From Nitrosopumilaceae archaeon (GTDB lineage: Archaea; Thermoproteota; Nitrososphaeria; Nitrososphaerales; Nitrosopumilaceae), in assembly GCA_024644385.1 (NCBI GenBank), contig JAHELB010000001.1:1-64000 (forward strand): DNA of 64,000 nt. The letters are read 5' to 3'. The translations under genes and the position numbers were made by a program. The notes beneath the pieces are model-generated. The model saw only the letters and a list, made by a program, of their open reading frames with translations, was not told where the DNA came from and made no database searches. Positions 26,860 through 34,558 of the stretch are shown piece after piece; positions within the stretch are counted from its first letter, which is position 1, and the number at the start of each line of letters is the position of its first letter.

Positions 26860-27507
26860 TTGGATTTTAAACTGTTAGCCTTGATACCTCTCCTTACTAC
26901 TGGGTTTTTTGGTACTGCTTTTGCGCATACCGTTGATTCTGTAGGTGATTATCGCTTAGAAATAGGTTGGATGAATGAGCCTGTGGTATCCGGTGAAACA
27001 AATGGAATTGAACTTTATGTTAGTCCGCTTGAACCCGGTTTATCTTTAGAAGAGCAAGAATTCAAAAATGGCGTATCTGGACTTGAAAAGTTTCTGAAAA
27101 TTCAATTGATCCTTGAGGAAAATAAAATTATGCTACCATTTTCGCCAGATCATAATATCCCAGGAAAGTATTATGCGTTTGTAAATCCAACAGTAGCAGG
27201 ATATTATCAGGCAAATATTCTAGGAAATATTGAAGATACTCAAATTAGTTTGTCTATGCATCCACCGAAGGTAGATGAAAGAGGATACATTGAATTTCCT
27301 GAATCATCTGATTTAACATTGAATCAATTAATAGATGGACATACCACACTTGTTGGGGAAGTACACGATCTAAATGAATCTGTTTCTCAACTAGAAACAT
27401 CAAACCAACAAATGAATATTGGATATATTGGAATAGGATTAGGAATAATTGCAGTTGTTATTGCATCAATCTCTCTCAGCCAAAAAAGAAAATTAAATTC
27501 ATCATAA
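26860..27507 (+). CDS. Exported membrane-anchored protein with mature N-terminal histidine; candidate copper protein
   Basis: 215 aa, TTG start with an AT-rich box about 25 bp upstream. The signal peptide ends GTAFA, so cleavage would leave His as mature residue 1 (HTVDSVGDYRLEIGWM). A beta-rich domain of about 130 residues follows, then a helical stretch with SVSQLETSNQQ, a C-terminal transmembrane helix (about 187-208) and a basic end. The general look (beta-sandwich, N-terminal His) recalls CopC/YtkA-type proteins, where the amino-terminal His binds copper. This is inference: no domain is confidently matched. It follows GS 2 by 87 bp. Confidence 0.6.
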   Translation: MDFKLLALIPLLTTGFFGTAFAHTVDSVGDYRLEIGWMNEPVVSGETNGIELYVSPLEPGLSLEEQEFKNGVSGLEKFLKIQLILEENKIMLPFSPDHNIPGKYYAFVNPTVAGYYQANILGNIEDTQISLSMHPPKVDERGYIEFPESSDLTLNQLIDGHTTLVGEVHDLNESVSQLETSNQQMNIGYIGIGLGIIAVVIASISLSQKRKLNSS

Positions 27508-28788
27508 AACTGATTTCCGTTTTTTAGTTAGAATAAAGACTATTATTCCTGCACCTATTATTCCAACTCCTACAAGTACTACCTCAATTTCAAATTGAAA
27601 TGCCATATATATTGAAATTCCAACTCCAAACAAAGGAAGAATTGGAAATTTTCCAATATTGATAGGTACTTTAAATTTTCGTTCAATATCGGGTTCTGTA
27701 TAACGTAAAACAATAACTGCTAAATTTACTGCTGCAAAAGTAATTACAATTGCAAAAACTGCAATATTTGCAATAATTACAATGTCCCCAATAAACGTAA
27801 AAGCTATTGAAGTTATCATGATTACAAGAACTGCTATCCACGGTGTTTTTGTTTTGAAATGAATTTTTTTGAGTATCACTGGAAATACTTTTTCTCTAGC
27901 CATCCCATAAAAAATTCTAGAACCAGCAACAAGCGTAATTAATACAGTATTAGTAATAGCAAAAAGTGCAATGGATGAAAGTAAAATATGTGCTCCCGAA
28001 CCTAATCCTCTCTCGGCAACAAAAGCCATTGGGGCGGCAGATGTAGAAAGTTCCTCCCAACTCACAACGCGGACTACTGCCAAAGAAACTAGGACATATA
28101 TTATTCCCGATATTACAACTGAAAGGATTATTGCTCTAGGAAGTGTTTTTTTCGGTTTTTTTACTTCTTCTGCTACATTTGCCATATCCTCAAAGCCAAT
28201 AAATGCAAAAAATATCAAAACAAACGCAATTGCTATTCCGGTGAAACCTGTTGGGCTTTCGGTATAATTGACTGGTTCGGGATTAGAAATGGTAAATCCA
28301 ATTATGATAATTAGTATTAATCCAGCTGCTTCAATTACTGTAAAAATAGTATTTGTCCAAGCAGATTCTCTAATCCCCACAAAATTTACAATCGAGAGAA
28401 TAACTAACAAACCAATCGCAGAAATAATTATTGGAATATCCACAAATTCAGCAAAATATCCGCCAAATCCTAAAGCCACTGTAGCTGCAGTAATTATCGA
28501 TGTAATAGCTGTCAACCAACCAATGACAAAAGCAAAAAAATTATTTTTGAATGCGTTTTTAATGAAAACATATTCAGCTGCTGCTTTTGGGAAGACAGAT
28601 GTTAATTCTGCATAACTAAACCCTGCAAACAATGCTACAACTGATCCCAAGGCAAATGCAATCCAAACAGAATCTCCGGCAAACCCAACAGCTTCTCCAA
28701 TCAATACATAAATTCCAGCACCAAGAATTAATCCAACACCATACATTGTTAGTTGGAAAAGGCCCATTCGTCTTTTTAGCTCAGACAC
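27502..28788 (-). CDS. Amino acid permease, APC superfamily
   Basis: 428 aa with 12 predicted membrane helices. The first helix carries the APC unwound segment GLILGAGIYVLIGEAVG near residue 17. FSYAELTSVFPKAAAEYVFIKNAF near residue 57 and FIGFEDMANVAEEVKKPKKTLPRAI near residue 196 are typical of cationic or neutral amino acid/polyamine transporters. Its stop overlaps the end of the convergent exported protein gene by 6 bp, and its start is 2 bp from the YjbQ-family stop, so it is the second gene of a two-gene unit. Substrate cannot be stated. Confidence 0.88.
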   Translation of the reverse strand: MSELKRRMGLFQLTMYGVGLILGAGIYVLIGEAVGFAGDSVWIAFALGSVVALFAGFSYAELTSVFPKAAAEYVFIKNAFKNNFFAFVIGWLTAITSIITAATVALGFGGYFAEFVDIPIIISAIGLLVILSIVNFVGIRESAWTNTIFTVIEAAGLILIIIIGFTISNPEPVNYTESPTGFTGIAIAFVLIFFAFIGFEDMANVAEEVKKPKKTLPRAIILSVVISGIIYVLVSLAVVRVVSWEELSTSAAPMAFVAERGLGSGAHILLSSIALFAITNTVLITLVAGSRIFYGMAREKVFPVILKKIHFKTKTPWIAVLVIMITSIAFTFIGDIVIIANIAVFAIVITFAAVNLAVIVLRYTEPDIERKFKVPINIGKFPILPLFGVGISIYMAFQFEIEVVLVGVGIIGAGIIVFILTKKRKSVL

Positions 28789-28790
28789 AA

Positions 28791-29210
28791 CTACTCCCCA
28801 ATAATTTGTAGTATTAGATCTCTATTTCTTCCCCGCGTATCCAATTCAATAAAAACAATTTGTTGCCATCTACCTAAACATAATTTCCCATTCATAAATG
28901 GAATAGTTAAAGAAGGCCCTACTAATGAAGCCTTTACATGGGAATGCCCATTACCATCATGCCACATCTGCTCATGTCCGTAGTCAAGATCCCTCGGGAT
29001 AATTCTATCAAGCATTTCAGGAAAATCTTTGATTAATCCAGGCTCATATTCGATGGTAATTATGGAGCCAGTAGAGCCTGAAACAAATACTGTAACAATT
29101 CCTTTCAAAATACCAGATTTTTTAATAAAATCCGTAGTTTCCTGAGTCAGATCAATCATTTGATTTTCAGCATTGGAATGAATTTTTAGGGATTTGGTTG
29201 AAACTGCCAT
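28791..29210 (-). CDS. YjbQ/UPF0047 family protein (secondary thiamine-phosphate synthase-like)
   Basis: 139 aa. Conserved motifs: TGSIITIEYEPG near residue 48, the GNGHSHVKASLVGPS core (His residues) near residue 86 and LCLGRWQQIVFIELDTRGRNR near residue 110. The family has weak thiamine-phosphate synthase activity in bacteria, but its true role is unsettled. It is upstream of the APC permease with 2 bp between, so probably co-transcribed. Confidence 0.9.
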   Translation of the reverse strand: MAVSTKSLKIHSNAENQMIDLTQETTDFIKKSGILKGIVTVFVSGSTGSIITIEYEPGLIKDFPEMLDRIIPRDLDYGHEQMWHDGNGHSHVKASLVGPSLTIPFMNGKLCLGRWQQIVFIELDTRGRNRDLILQIIGE

Positions 29211-29275
29211 CCTTTACCAAAATCAGGTCAAAGAATTTAACATACATCTAAATTATCAAAAATGATTTACTCAAC

Positions 29276-29515
29276 GTGGTTTTTCAGTTAGTTGTTGTTT
29301 TATTTATTCCTGTAATATTGGGAATAGTTGTTGTTCAACCTTTTGATACCCCCAAAGAAACTCCAGAAAGTTTGAAGATACCAGATAAACCAATTTCTAG
29401 TACACCAGAAAAAGAGTTTTTTTATTTTTTCCTAATGATAATATGGTTATTTTTCTTAATTAGAATACTCCTTCAAATTAAACAACGTACATTTAAACTT
29501 CAAAGAAAATTTTAA
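29276..29515 (+). CDS. Small two-helix membrane protein, unknown function
   Basis: 79 aa, GTG start. Hydrophobic helices at about residues 3-19 and 47-66 are joined by a Pro-rich extracytoplasmic-type loop (FDTPKETPESLKIPDKPISS), with a basic C-terminus. Its overall plan, including a short PETPE loop, resembles the 86-aa protein at 44750-45010 (SIETPENPEES), so the two may be distant paralogues. Confidence 0.55.
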   Translation: MVFQLVVVLFIPVILGIVVVQPFDTPKETPESLKIPDKPISSTPEKEFFYFFLMIIWLFFLIRILLQIKQRTFKLQRKF

Positions 29516-29537
29516 AAAATCTTAAAAATTAGGTTTT

Positions 29538-30386
29538 TTAATACATTACCTTATACTTCTTTTTTAGGTGCTCATGTGGAACCACATCTGAAAATGCTCT
29601 TACAATATCTGTTTTACTTACCATTCCAATTAATTTTTGATTTGAATCTAAAACAGGAATTCCACTAATTTTATGTTTTATCATTAAACTTGCTGCGTTT
29701 GCCAAATCATCACTTTCTTTACAAGTTACAAGATTTTTTTCCACTAAATCATCAATAATTACTTTTTTATTTAATGGAAGTAAATAATCTCGAGAACGAG
29801 TATTGCCTTTTGTAAAATAATCACTATGGGTTAATAATGTATTTGTTGTAATTAGACCAATAGCTGATCCATCTCCATCAGTTGCTATCAATTTTGAAAC
29901 ATCGTTCTGATTCATTAACCTCAATGCAAATTTTAAGGAATCTGACTTTCTACATGTAACTACTTTTGAACTCATAAAATCTTTTACGAGATACTTTCCA
30001 CCAAAAATATTCGCATATGATTTTACAACATCTGTTCGTGAAATTATTCCGGATAAATTACCATTTTTATCTACAAGTATTACGGAACCAATTTTTAAAT
30101 TCTCCATTTTAGATGCGCATTGATAAAAATCATCTTCAAATTCATCGGTAATGATAACAATTTTTTTTTGCATAAAATGTTTTACTGGTATTTCATCTAT
30201 GGCTCTAGTGGTTTTATCCTCTTCAAGAAATTTATTGATATCACGTTCTGTAATTATCCCTAAAGGTTTGGTTCCTTCTGTAATCACTAATCTTTTTACA
30301 AAATTAGCCTGCATTTTTTGCAATGCCTCAAAAATGGATGAATTTGGACTTAAAGAAATTACCCGAGTTGAATAAGGTTTATTCAT
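29538..30386 (-). CDS. Four-CBS-domain protein, copy 1
   Basis: 282 aa made of two CBS pairs (Bateman modules). Repeating units of the type VKRLVITEGTKPLGIITERDI, GSVILVDKNGNLSGIISRTDV, VSKLIATDGDGSAIGLIT and ISGIPVLDSNQKLIGMVSKTDI lie about 70 residues apart. CBS modules bind adenosine nucleotides or SAM and sense energy state. No effector domain is attached, so it should act on a partner. It is paralogous to the protein at 33014-33841; each sits near a UspA gene. Confidence 0.9.
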   Translation of the reverse strand: MNKPYSTRVISLSPNSSIFEALQKMQANFVKRLVITEGTKPLGIITERDINKFLEEDKTTRAIDEIPVKHFMQKKIVIITDEFEDDFYQCASKMENLKIGSVILVDKNGNLSGIISRTDVVKSYANIFGGKYLVKDFMSSKVVTCRKSDSLKFALRLMNQNDVSKLIATDGDGSAIGLITTNTLLTHSDYFTKGNTRSRDYLLPLNKKVIIDDLVEKNLVTCKESDDLANAASLMIKHKISGIPVLDSNQKLIGMVSKTDIVRAFSDVVPHEHLKKKYKVMY

Positions 30387-30466
30387 AAATTTATAATCAA
30401 TTTTTTGATTTAAAATGGATCATTGATTCTCAAATCTGATTTCATTAGGAAAAGAAAAAGAATTTT

Positions 30467-30799
30467 TTAGGAAATATTAGGCACAACTTCAATCTCTACC
30501 TCGCTGCCATTAAACGATGTTGCAATGGCTTTAATTTTACTCTTGTAGAGGAAGTATTTTTTTCCATCATCACTGATGGAGCCGGAAATTCCTAAAAGTT
30601 TGTTATCATGGAGAGTCTGTAACCTTCTATACACCGTACTTATGGGAATCTTGGTTTCAACACTAATCTCCATTGCAGACTTTGGTTTTTCCATAGAAAT
30701 CTCTAAGATGGCCCTACAATACTTATCAGACATTACCTCAAGTATGGCATCTTTTTTCAAGTCATCTTCAATTTTTCTTGCTGAAATTAACGCTTGCAT
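30467..30799 (-). CDS. Winged-helix transcriptional regulator
   Basis: 110 aa. The central winged helix-turn-helix is KYCRAILEISMEKPKSAMEIS ... IPISTVYRRLQTLHDNKLLG (residues about 27-70), of ArsR/TrmB-like type. A short wing and dimerisation strand follow (SDDGKKYFLYKSKIKAI). No ligand cysteines. It is divergent from the UspA gene at 30928, with a TATA box for that gene between, and may regulate the CBS/UspA island; that is inference. Confidence 0.8.
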   Translation of the reverse strand: MQALISARKIEDDLKKDAILEVMSDKYCRAILEISMEKPKSAMEISVETKIPISTVYRRLQTLHDNKLLGISGSISDDGKKYFLYKSKIKAIATSFNGSEVEIEVVPNIS

Positions 30800-30895
30800 A
30801 GTACAACTAGGTTAAATTTTAATTTAATACATCAGTATACAAAGCCATTCACTGCACTAGAAAAATTATTTCAAGATAAGGATTTCTTATATGAG

Positions 30896-30902
30896 CTTTA
30901 AA
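30896..30902 (+). promoter_or_regulatory. TATA-like box of the first UspA gene
   Basis: CTTTAAA centred 28 bp before the ATG at 30928; leaderless spacing. The same CTTTAA(A) core is seen before the kamA-like and cupredoxin genes. Confidence 0.55.
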
Positions 30903-30927
30903 TGGGACAATAAAATGAGTATTTTTA

Positions 30928-31362
30928 ATGTTATTTAGAAATATACTAGTGCCTTTTGATCTGTCTAGTCCATCCCATCATGCCTTTAAAGTAGCATTAG
31001 ATATAGCAAAAAAATATGAATCAAAAATTACCCTAATAACATGTATTGAAAGGGATACCTGGCGTCATTATTTTTATGATTCAAGAGCCGATAACAAACT
31101 GTTGAAACAACAAAAAAAGGTCGCAGAAAAATACATGGAAAAGCTGAAAACTGCAGCCGACAAGGCTGGGGTAGATATTAAACTACAAATTTTAAAATCA
31201 ACCTCTGTAGTTAAGGATATTACCACATTTGCAAAATCGAAAAAGATAGATCTAATTGTTATAAGTTCTCATGGTAGAACAGGTCTTGATAAGGTAATGC
31301 TTGGTAGTGTTGCAAACGGTGTTGTTCAAAGAGTTAGATGTCCAATTCTTTTAATAAAATAA
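30928..31362 (+). CDS. Universal stress protein UspA family, copy 1
   Basis: 144 aa, single Usp domain: NILVPFDLSSPSHHAFKVAL at the N-terminus and the ATP-binding G-x2-G-x9-G-[ST] region (SSHGRTGLDKVMLGSVANGVV) near residue 109, so an ATP-binding type. Followed 16 bp later by the LDH/MDH-like gene, probably co-transcribed. The gene has its own TATA-like box and faces a winged-helix regulator. Confidence 0.93.
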   Translation: MLFRNILVPFDLSSPSHHAFKVALDIAKKYESKITLITCIERDTWRHYFYDSRADNKLLKQQKKVAEKYMEKLKTAADKAGVDIKLQILKSTSVVKDITTFAKSKKIDLIVISSHGRTGLDKVMLGSVANGVVQRVRCPILLIK

Positions 31363-31378
31363 ATGAGATGAGATTTAC

Positions 31379-32281
31379 CTGATCTCAATTATTGGAAGTG
31401 GTTTAGTTGGCTCATCAATTGCCTTTCTTTGTGCCTTAAATTCCTTGGATGATGTAATTTTACTTAATCGTACCAAAAGTAAGGCAGTTGGTGTAGCACT
31501 GGATATTTCAAATGCAATTCCTAAAAACTCAGATATAACTATTCAAGGTACTGATGATTATTCAAAAATTACAAATTCAGAAATAGTTGTAATCACCGCC
31601 AGTATTGGTATTTATTTTAAAAATAGGAACGAAACGATTGAATCTCAAGCACGAATGATAAAAGAGATTGGAAAAAAAATAAAGAAATATTGTCCTGAAT
31701 CAATAATTTTAATAATTTCTAATCCAGTAGATGTTCTTACTTATTTTTTCTTAAAAGAAACAAATTTTTCTAGAAACAATGTAATAGGAATTGCCTCAAG
31801 TTTGGACTCCAGTAGATTTAGGTATTATCTCTCAAAAGAACTAGGAGTTAAGCAATCTCAAATATCTAATGCCTTTGTTTTTGGCGAACATGGAGATTCC
31901 ATGGTTCCGATATTCTCAAAGGCTAAAATCGATGGGAAAAAGATTCTCGAAATAATTAATCCCACACAAAAAGAGAATATTACTAGGAACATTAGGGATT
32001 ATTGGAGGATCTTAAGAAAATTGAAAAGCCGTTCACAATTCGGAATTGCAAAAAATACCTATGATATTATTGAATCAATAATAAAAAATAAGACTATTTC
32101 TGTCCCTGCATCGGTTTTACTTGAGGGAGAATTTGGTGAAAAAGACGTCTGCATTGGGGTTCCCATAAAGATAACTTCCAAACAAAAAATTGAAATTCAA
32201 TTTATGGATTTCAACAAATCTGAAAAGGAATTATTCAAAAAATCTGCTCAAACGGTTCGAAATAATATAAAATCTGTATAA
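31379..32281 (+). CDS. Lactate/malate dehydrogenase family protein; 5' end irregular
   Basis: About 300 aa if begun at the CTG at 31379. The Rossmann start ISIIGSGLVGSSIAF is encoded upstream of the first in-frame TTG (31445), so that TTG cannot be the true start. No in-frame ATG, GTG or TTG lies between the stop at 31364 and 31445; only ATT (31373) or CTG (31379). An out-of-frame ATG at 31368 would give MRFTLISIIGSG if one base were added near 31379. Catalytic His-Asp-Arg are present (GEHGDSMVP; SLDSSRFRYYL). The specificity loop (ASIGIYFKNRNET) lacks the Arg102 of MDH and the Gln102 of LDH, and LLNRTKSK replaces the NAD-binding Asp, hinting at NADP(H) use. Substrate unknown. Confidence 0.75.
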   Translation: MISIIGSGLVGSSIAFLCALNSLDDVILLNRTKSKAVGVALDISNAIPKNSDITIQGTDDYSKITNSEIVVITASIGIYFKNRNETIESQARMIKEIGKKIKKYCPESIILIISNPVDVLTYFFLKETNFSRNNVIGIASSLDSSRFRYYLSKELGVKQSQISNAFVFGEHGDSMVPIFSKAKIDGKKILEIINPTQKENITRNIRDYWRILRKLKSRSQFGIAKNTYDIIESIIKNKTISVPASVLLEGEFGEKDVCIGVPIKITSKQKIEIQFMDFNKSEKELFKKSAQTVRNNIKSV

Positions 32282-32283
32282 CA

Positions 32284-32967
32284 TTATTGAACTAGGAAAT
32301 TCAATCCGTATCCTATCAAATAAGCCACCATTGCAGCCGTTCCTCCAATAATTAAAGTGTAAAATCCAGATTTAATTTTGGATTTTTTAACAATCTTTCC
32401 CTTGATGGTCCCAACTAAAAAAAATGCAGATAAAACGAATACTGTGGAATAAACAAAAGCATCTGAATTGGGATCAATCCCCATAGCAATGAAAATCATA
32501 AATGGTAATAGAGGAATTAATCCAATCAGGTTAAACCCTACAAATGTACTTATTGAACTATCGATAGGATTTTTCTCATCTTCAATTAATCCTAATTCTT
32601 CTTTCATCATCGTATCAATCCAAACTTTTCTTCTAGAGGTAATTATCCGTACTACCTCTTCAAGTAACTCATCTTTGAAACCTTTTTTTCGGTAAATTTC
32701 TCTAATTTCTTCGGTTTCCTGCTCTTCTAAATTCTCAATTTCCCATTCTTCTTGCTTTCTTTTCATTTCTATGTACTCGTTCCTAGCTCTTGAAGCCTGA
32801 TAATTAGCGGCTGCCATTGAGAAACCGTCTGCAAACAAGTTTGCAAAACCTAGAATCAAAATTATTCCTGGAGATAACGATGCTCCTACTACACCTGCAA
32901 CAATTGCAAACGTAGTAACGGCTCCATCAATAGAGCCATAAATAAAGTCATCAAAATGCCATTTCAT
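32284..32967 (-). CDS. VIT1/CCC1 family iron/manganese transporter
   Basis: 227 aa. N-terminal helix IYGSIDGAVTTFAIVAGVVGASLS and helix 2 GFANLFADGFSMAAANYQASRARNE carry the conserved D/E and M residues of VIT metal transport. A long charged cytoplasmic metal-binding domain rich in Glu follows (residues about 65-125), then three more helices. In plants and yeast these carry Fe2+ or Mn2+ into vacuoles; in prokaryotes they are thought to export metal. Convergent with the LDH/MDH-like gene (2 bp between stops). Confidence 0.9.
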   Translation of the reverse strand: MKWHFDDFIYGSIDGAVTTFAIVAGVVGASLSPGIILILGFANLFADGFSMAAANYQASRARNEYIEMKRKQEEWEIENLEEQETEEIREIYRKKGFKDELLEEVVRIITSRRKVWIDTMMKEELGLIEDEKNPIDSSISTFVGFNLIGLIPLLPFMIFIAMGIDPNSDAFVYSTVFVLSAFFLVGTIKGKIVKKSKIKSGFYTLIIGGTAAMVAYLIGYGLNFLVQ

Positions 32968-33013
32968 AATTAATAATTACAATTTTTTCTCGATAAATAT
33001 TTTCTCAAATTTA

Positions 33014-33841
33014 TTAATTAGCAATGGCTTTTGTGATATCTGTTTTGCTGATAATTCCTGCAATTGACCCATTTCCATCTAATACAACCAATCCACTTAC
33101 ATTATTTTCTAAAATTAACTTACATGCCTCTGATAATTTTTCATTGAATTTTATTGAAACAATTCCCTTTGTCATCACTTCTCTAGCTAAGGAAATATCA
33201 CCAAATCCTTTTTCAGAAAGAAAACCTTTTCTAATTTGGTCTGAAATCGTAAACCCTGAATCATCTTCCTCACTACCCAACTCAATAGATATTCTAAATA
33301 GATCTCTAAATGAAATTATTCCAATTGGTTCCTCATTCTGATTTTTTACAATTATTCTTGATACTTTATTTTCAAGCATTTTCCTAATTACCTTGAATAA
33401 CGGTGCAGCAGAATGAGTATACACATAGTCATGTGTCATATAATCGACTACTTTTTTATCTGAGGAATTTTCTAGATAGTGTTTCACAAGATCTGTTTTA
33501 GTGATTATTCCCTTGATATTTTCTTTTGAGCCTATAGTAAGAGAACTAGTTTCTTTTTCAAGCATAATTTTTGCCGATTCTTTTGGGGTTAAACCCTCTT
33601 CAATAAATAAAATTGGTTTCACTATCTTACTAATTGGAATATCATCTAGACCCTGTTTCGAATTCTCGGAAAAAAGGAATAATCCAACATCTTTTTCAGT
33701 GATAATTCCTATTGGTTTTCCATCTTCTACAACAATTAATCTACTTAATTTAGTTTCTAACAATTTTTTGATGATATCAGAAATAGTAGAATGTTTAAGA
33801 ATTGTAATCGGCTTGTTACTAATTTCAACAATTGACATCAA
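33014..33841 (-). CDS. Four-CBS-domain protein, copy 2
   Basis: 275 aa, two CBS pairs with the same repeat pattern as the protein at 29538-30386 (SRLIVVEDGKPIGIITEKDVG, KGIITKTDLVKHYLENS, VSRIIVKNQNEEPIGIISFRD, VSGLVVLDGNGSIAGIISKTD). Stand-alone energy-sensing module. Divergent from the second UspA gene at 33977; the CBS/UspA pair thus occurs twice within 5 kb. Confidence 0.9.
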   Translation of the reverse strand: MMSIVEISNKPITILKHSTISDIIKKLLETKLSRLIVVEDGKPIGIITEKDVGLFLFSENSKQGLDDIPISKIVKPILFIEEGLTPKESAKIMLEKETSSLTIGSKENIKGIITKTDLVKHYLENSSDKKVVDYMTHDYVYTHSAAPLFKVIRKMLENKVSRIIVKNQNEEPIGIISFRDLFRISIELGSEEDDSGFTISDQIRKGFLSEKGFGDISLAREVMTKGIVSIKFNEKLSEACKLILENNVSGLVVLDGNGSIAGIISKTDITKAIAN

Positions 33842-33976
33842 ATAAACGAAAATGAGTTTCTATAAAAAGATCAGTTATAATTTTCATTACTGAATGTAAT
33901 TTCAAATTTTGAGCCTTGAAAATTCAATATTGGAAATCATCATCGTTTTTATATTTGAAGAAAAATCATGGTAAAT

Positions 33977-34399
33977 ATGGCAAAATTCACAAAAATCCTT
34001 GTCCCACTTGATGGATCTAAAAATGCAACAAGGGGTTTAGATCGAGCTATTGAAATTGCTGGAGAATCGAAGGCCGAAATTACTGGATTTTATGTATTTC
34101 ATTTACCGATATTAGCAGGTATAAAATATACCCAAAAAATGAAAGATGAGGCTCAGGAAAAAGCGGTAAAGGCAATTGGTCCAGCGATGAAACGTGCGCA
34201 AAAGGCAGGAGCTTCATTCAAGTACAAAACTGGAGGTGGCCATACAGGCTCTGAAATTGTAAAATATGCAGAAAAGGGAAAATATGACATGATCGTAATT
34301 GGCGCAAGAGGAATTGGAGGAGCTAGAGAAGGATTCTTTGGCAGCACCTCTAATTATGTTATGCATAAAACAAAGATACCGGTTTTAGTGGTAAAGTAA
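33977..34399 (+). CDS. Universal stress protein UspA family, copy 2
   Basis: 140 aa from the ATG at 33977 (MAKFTKILVPLDGS). An in-frame ATG at 33968 exists, but the TATA-like TTTTTATATTTG box (33944-33955) is centred 27 bp before 33977, favouring the inner start. The ATP-binding region VIGARGIGGAREGFFGSTSNYVM keeps the G-x2-G-x9-G-S pattern. About 40% similar in look to copy 1 (my reading by eye), more divergent in the middle. Confidence 0.92.
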   Translation: MAKFTKILVPLDGSKNATRGLDRAIEIAGESKAEITGFYVFHLPILAGIKYTQKMKDEAQEKAVKAIGPAMKRAQKAGASFKYKTGGGHTGSEIVKYAEKGKYDMIVIGARGIGGAREGFFGSTSNYVMHKTKIPVLVVK

Positions 34400-34558
34400 T
34401 ACATGTGGAGTATCCTACAATTTTTCTAATTGATATATTTCTAATTATTTTTATTAATCCCAAAAACAAAAAATTATCTGTCAAGCATCCTTCATATTTT
34501 GTATATGAAAAAAATAGAGGTATAGTTATGATTAGATTAATAAAAACTGGGAGTATAC

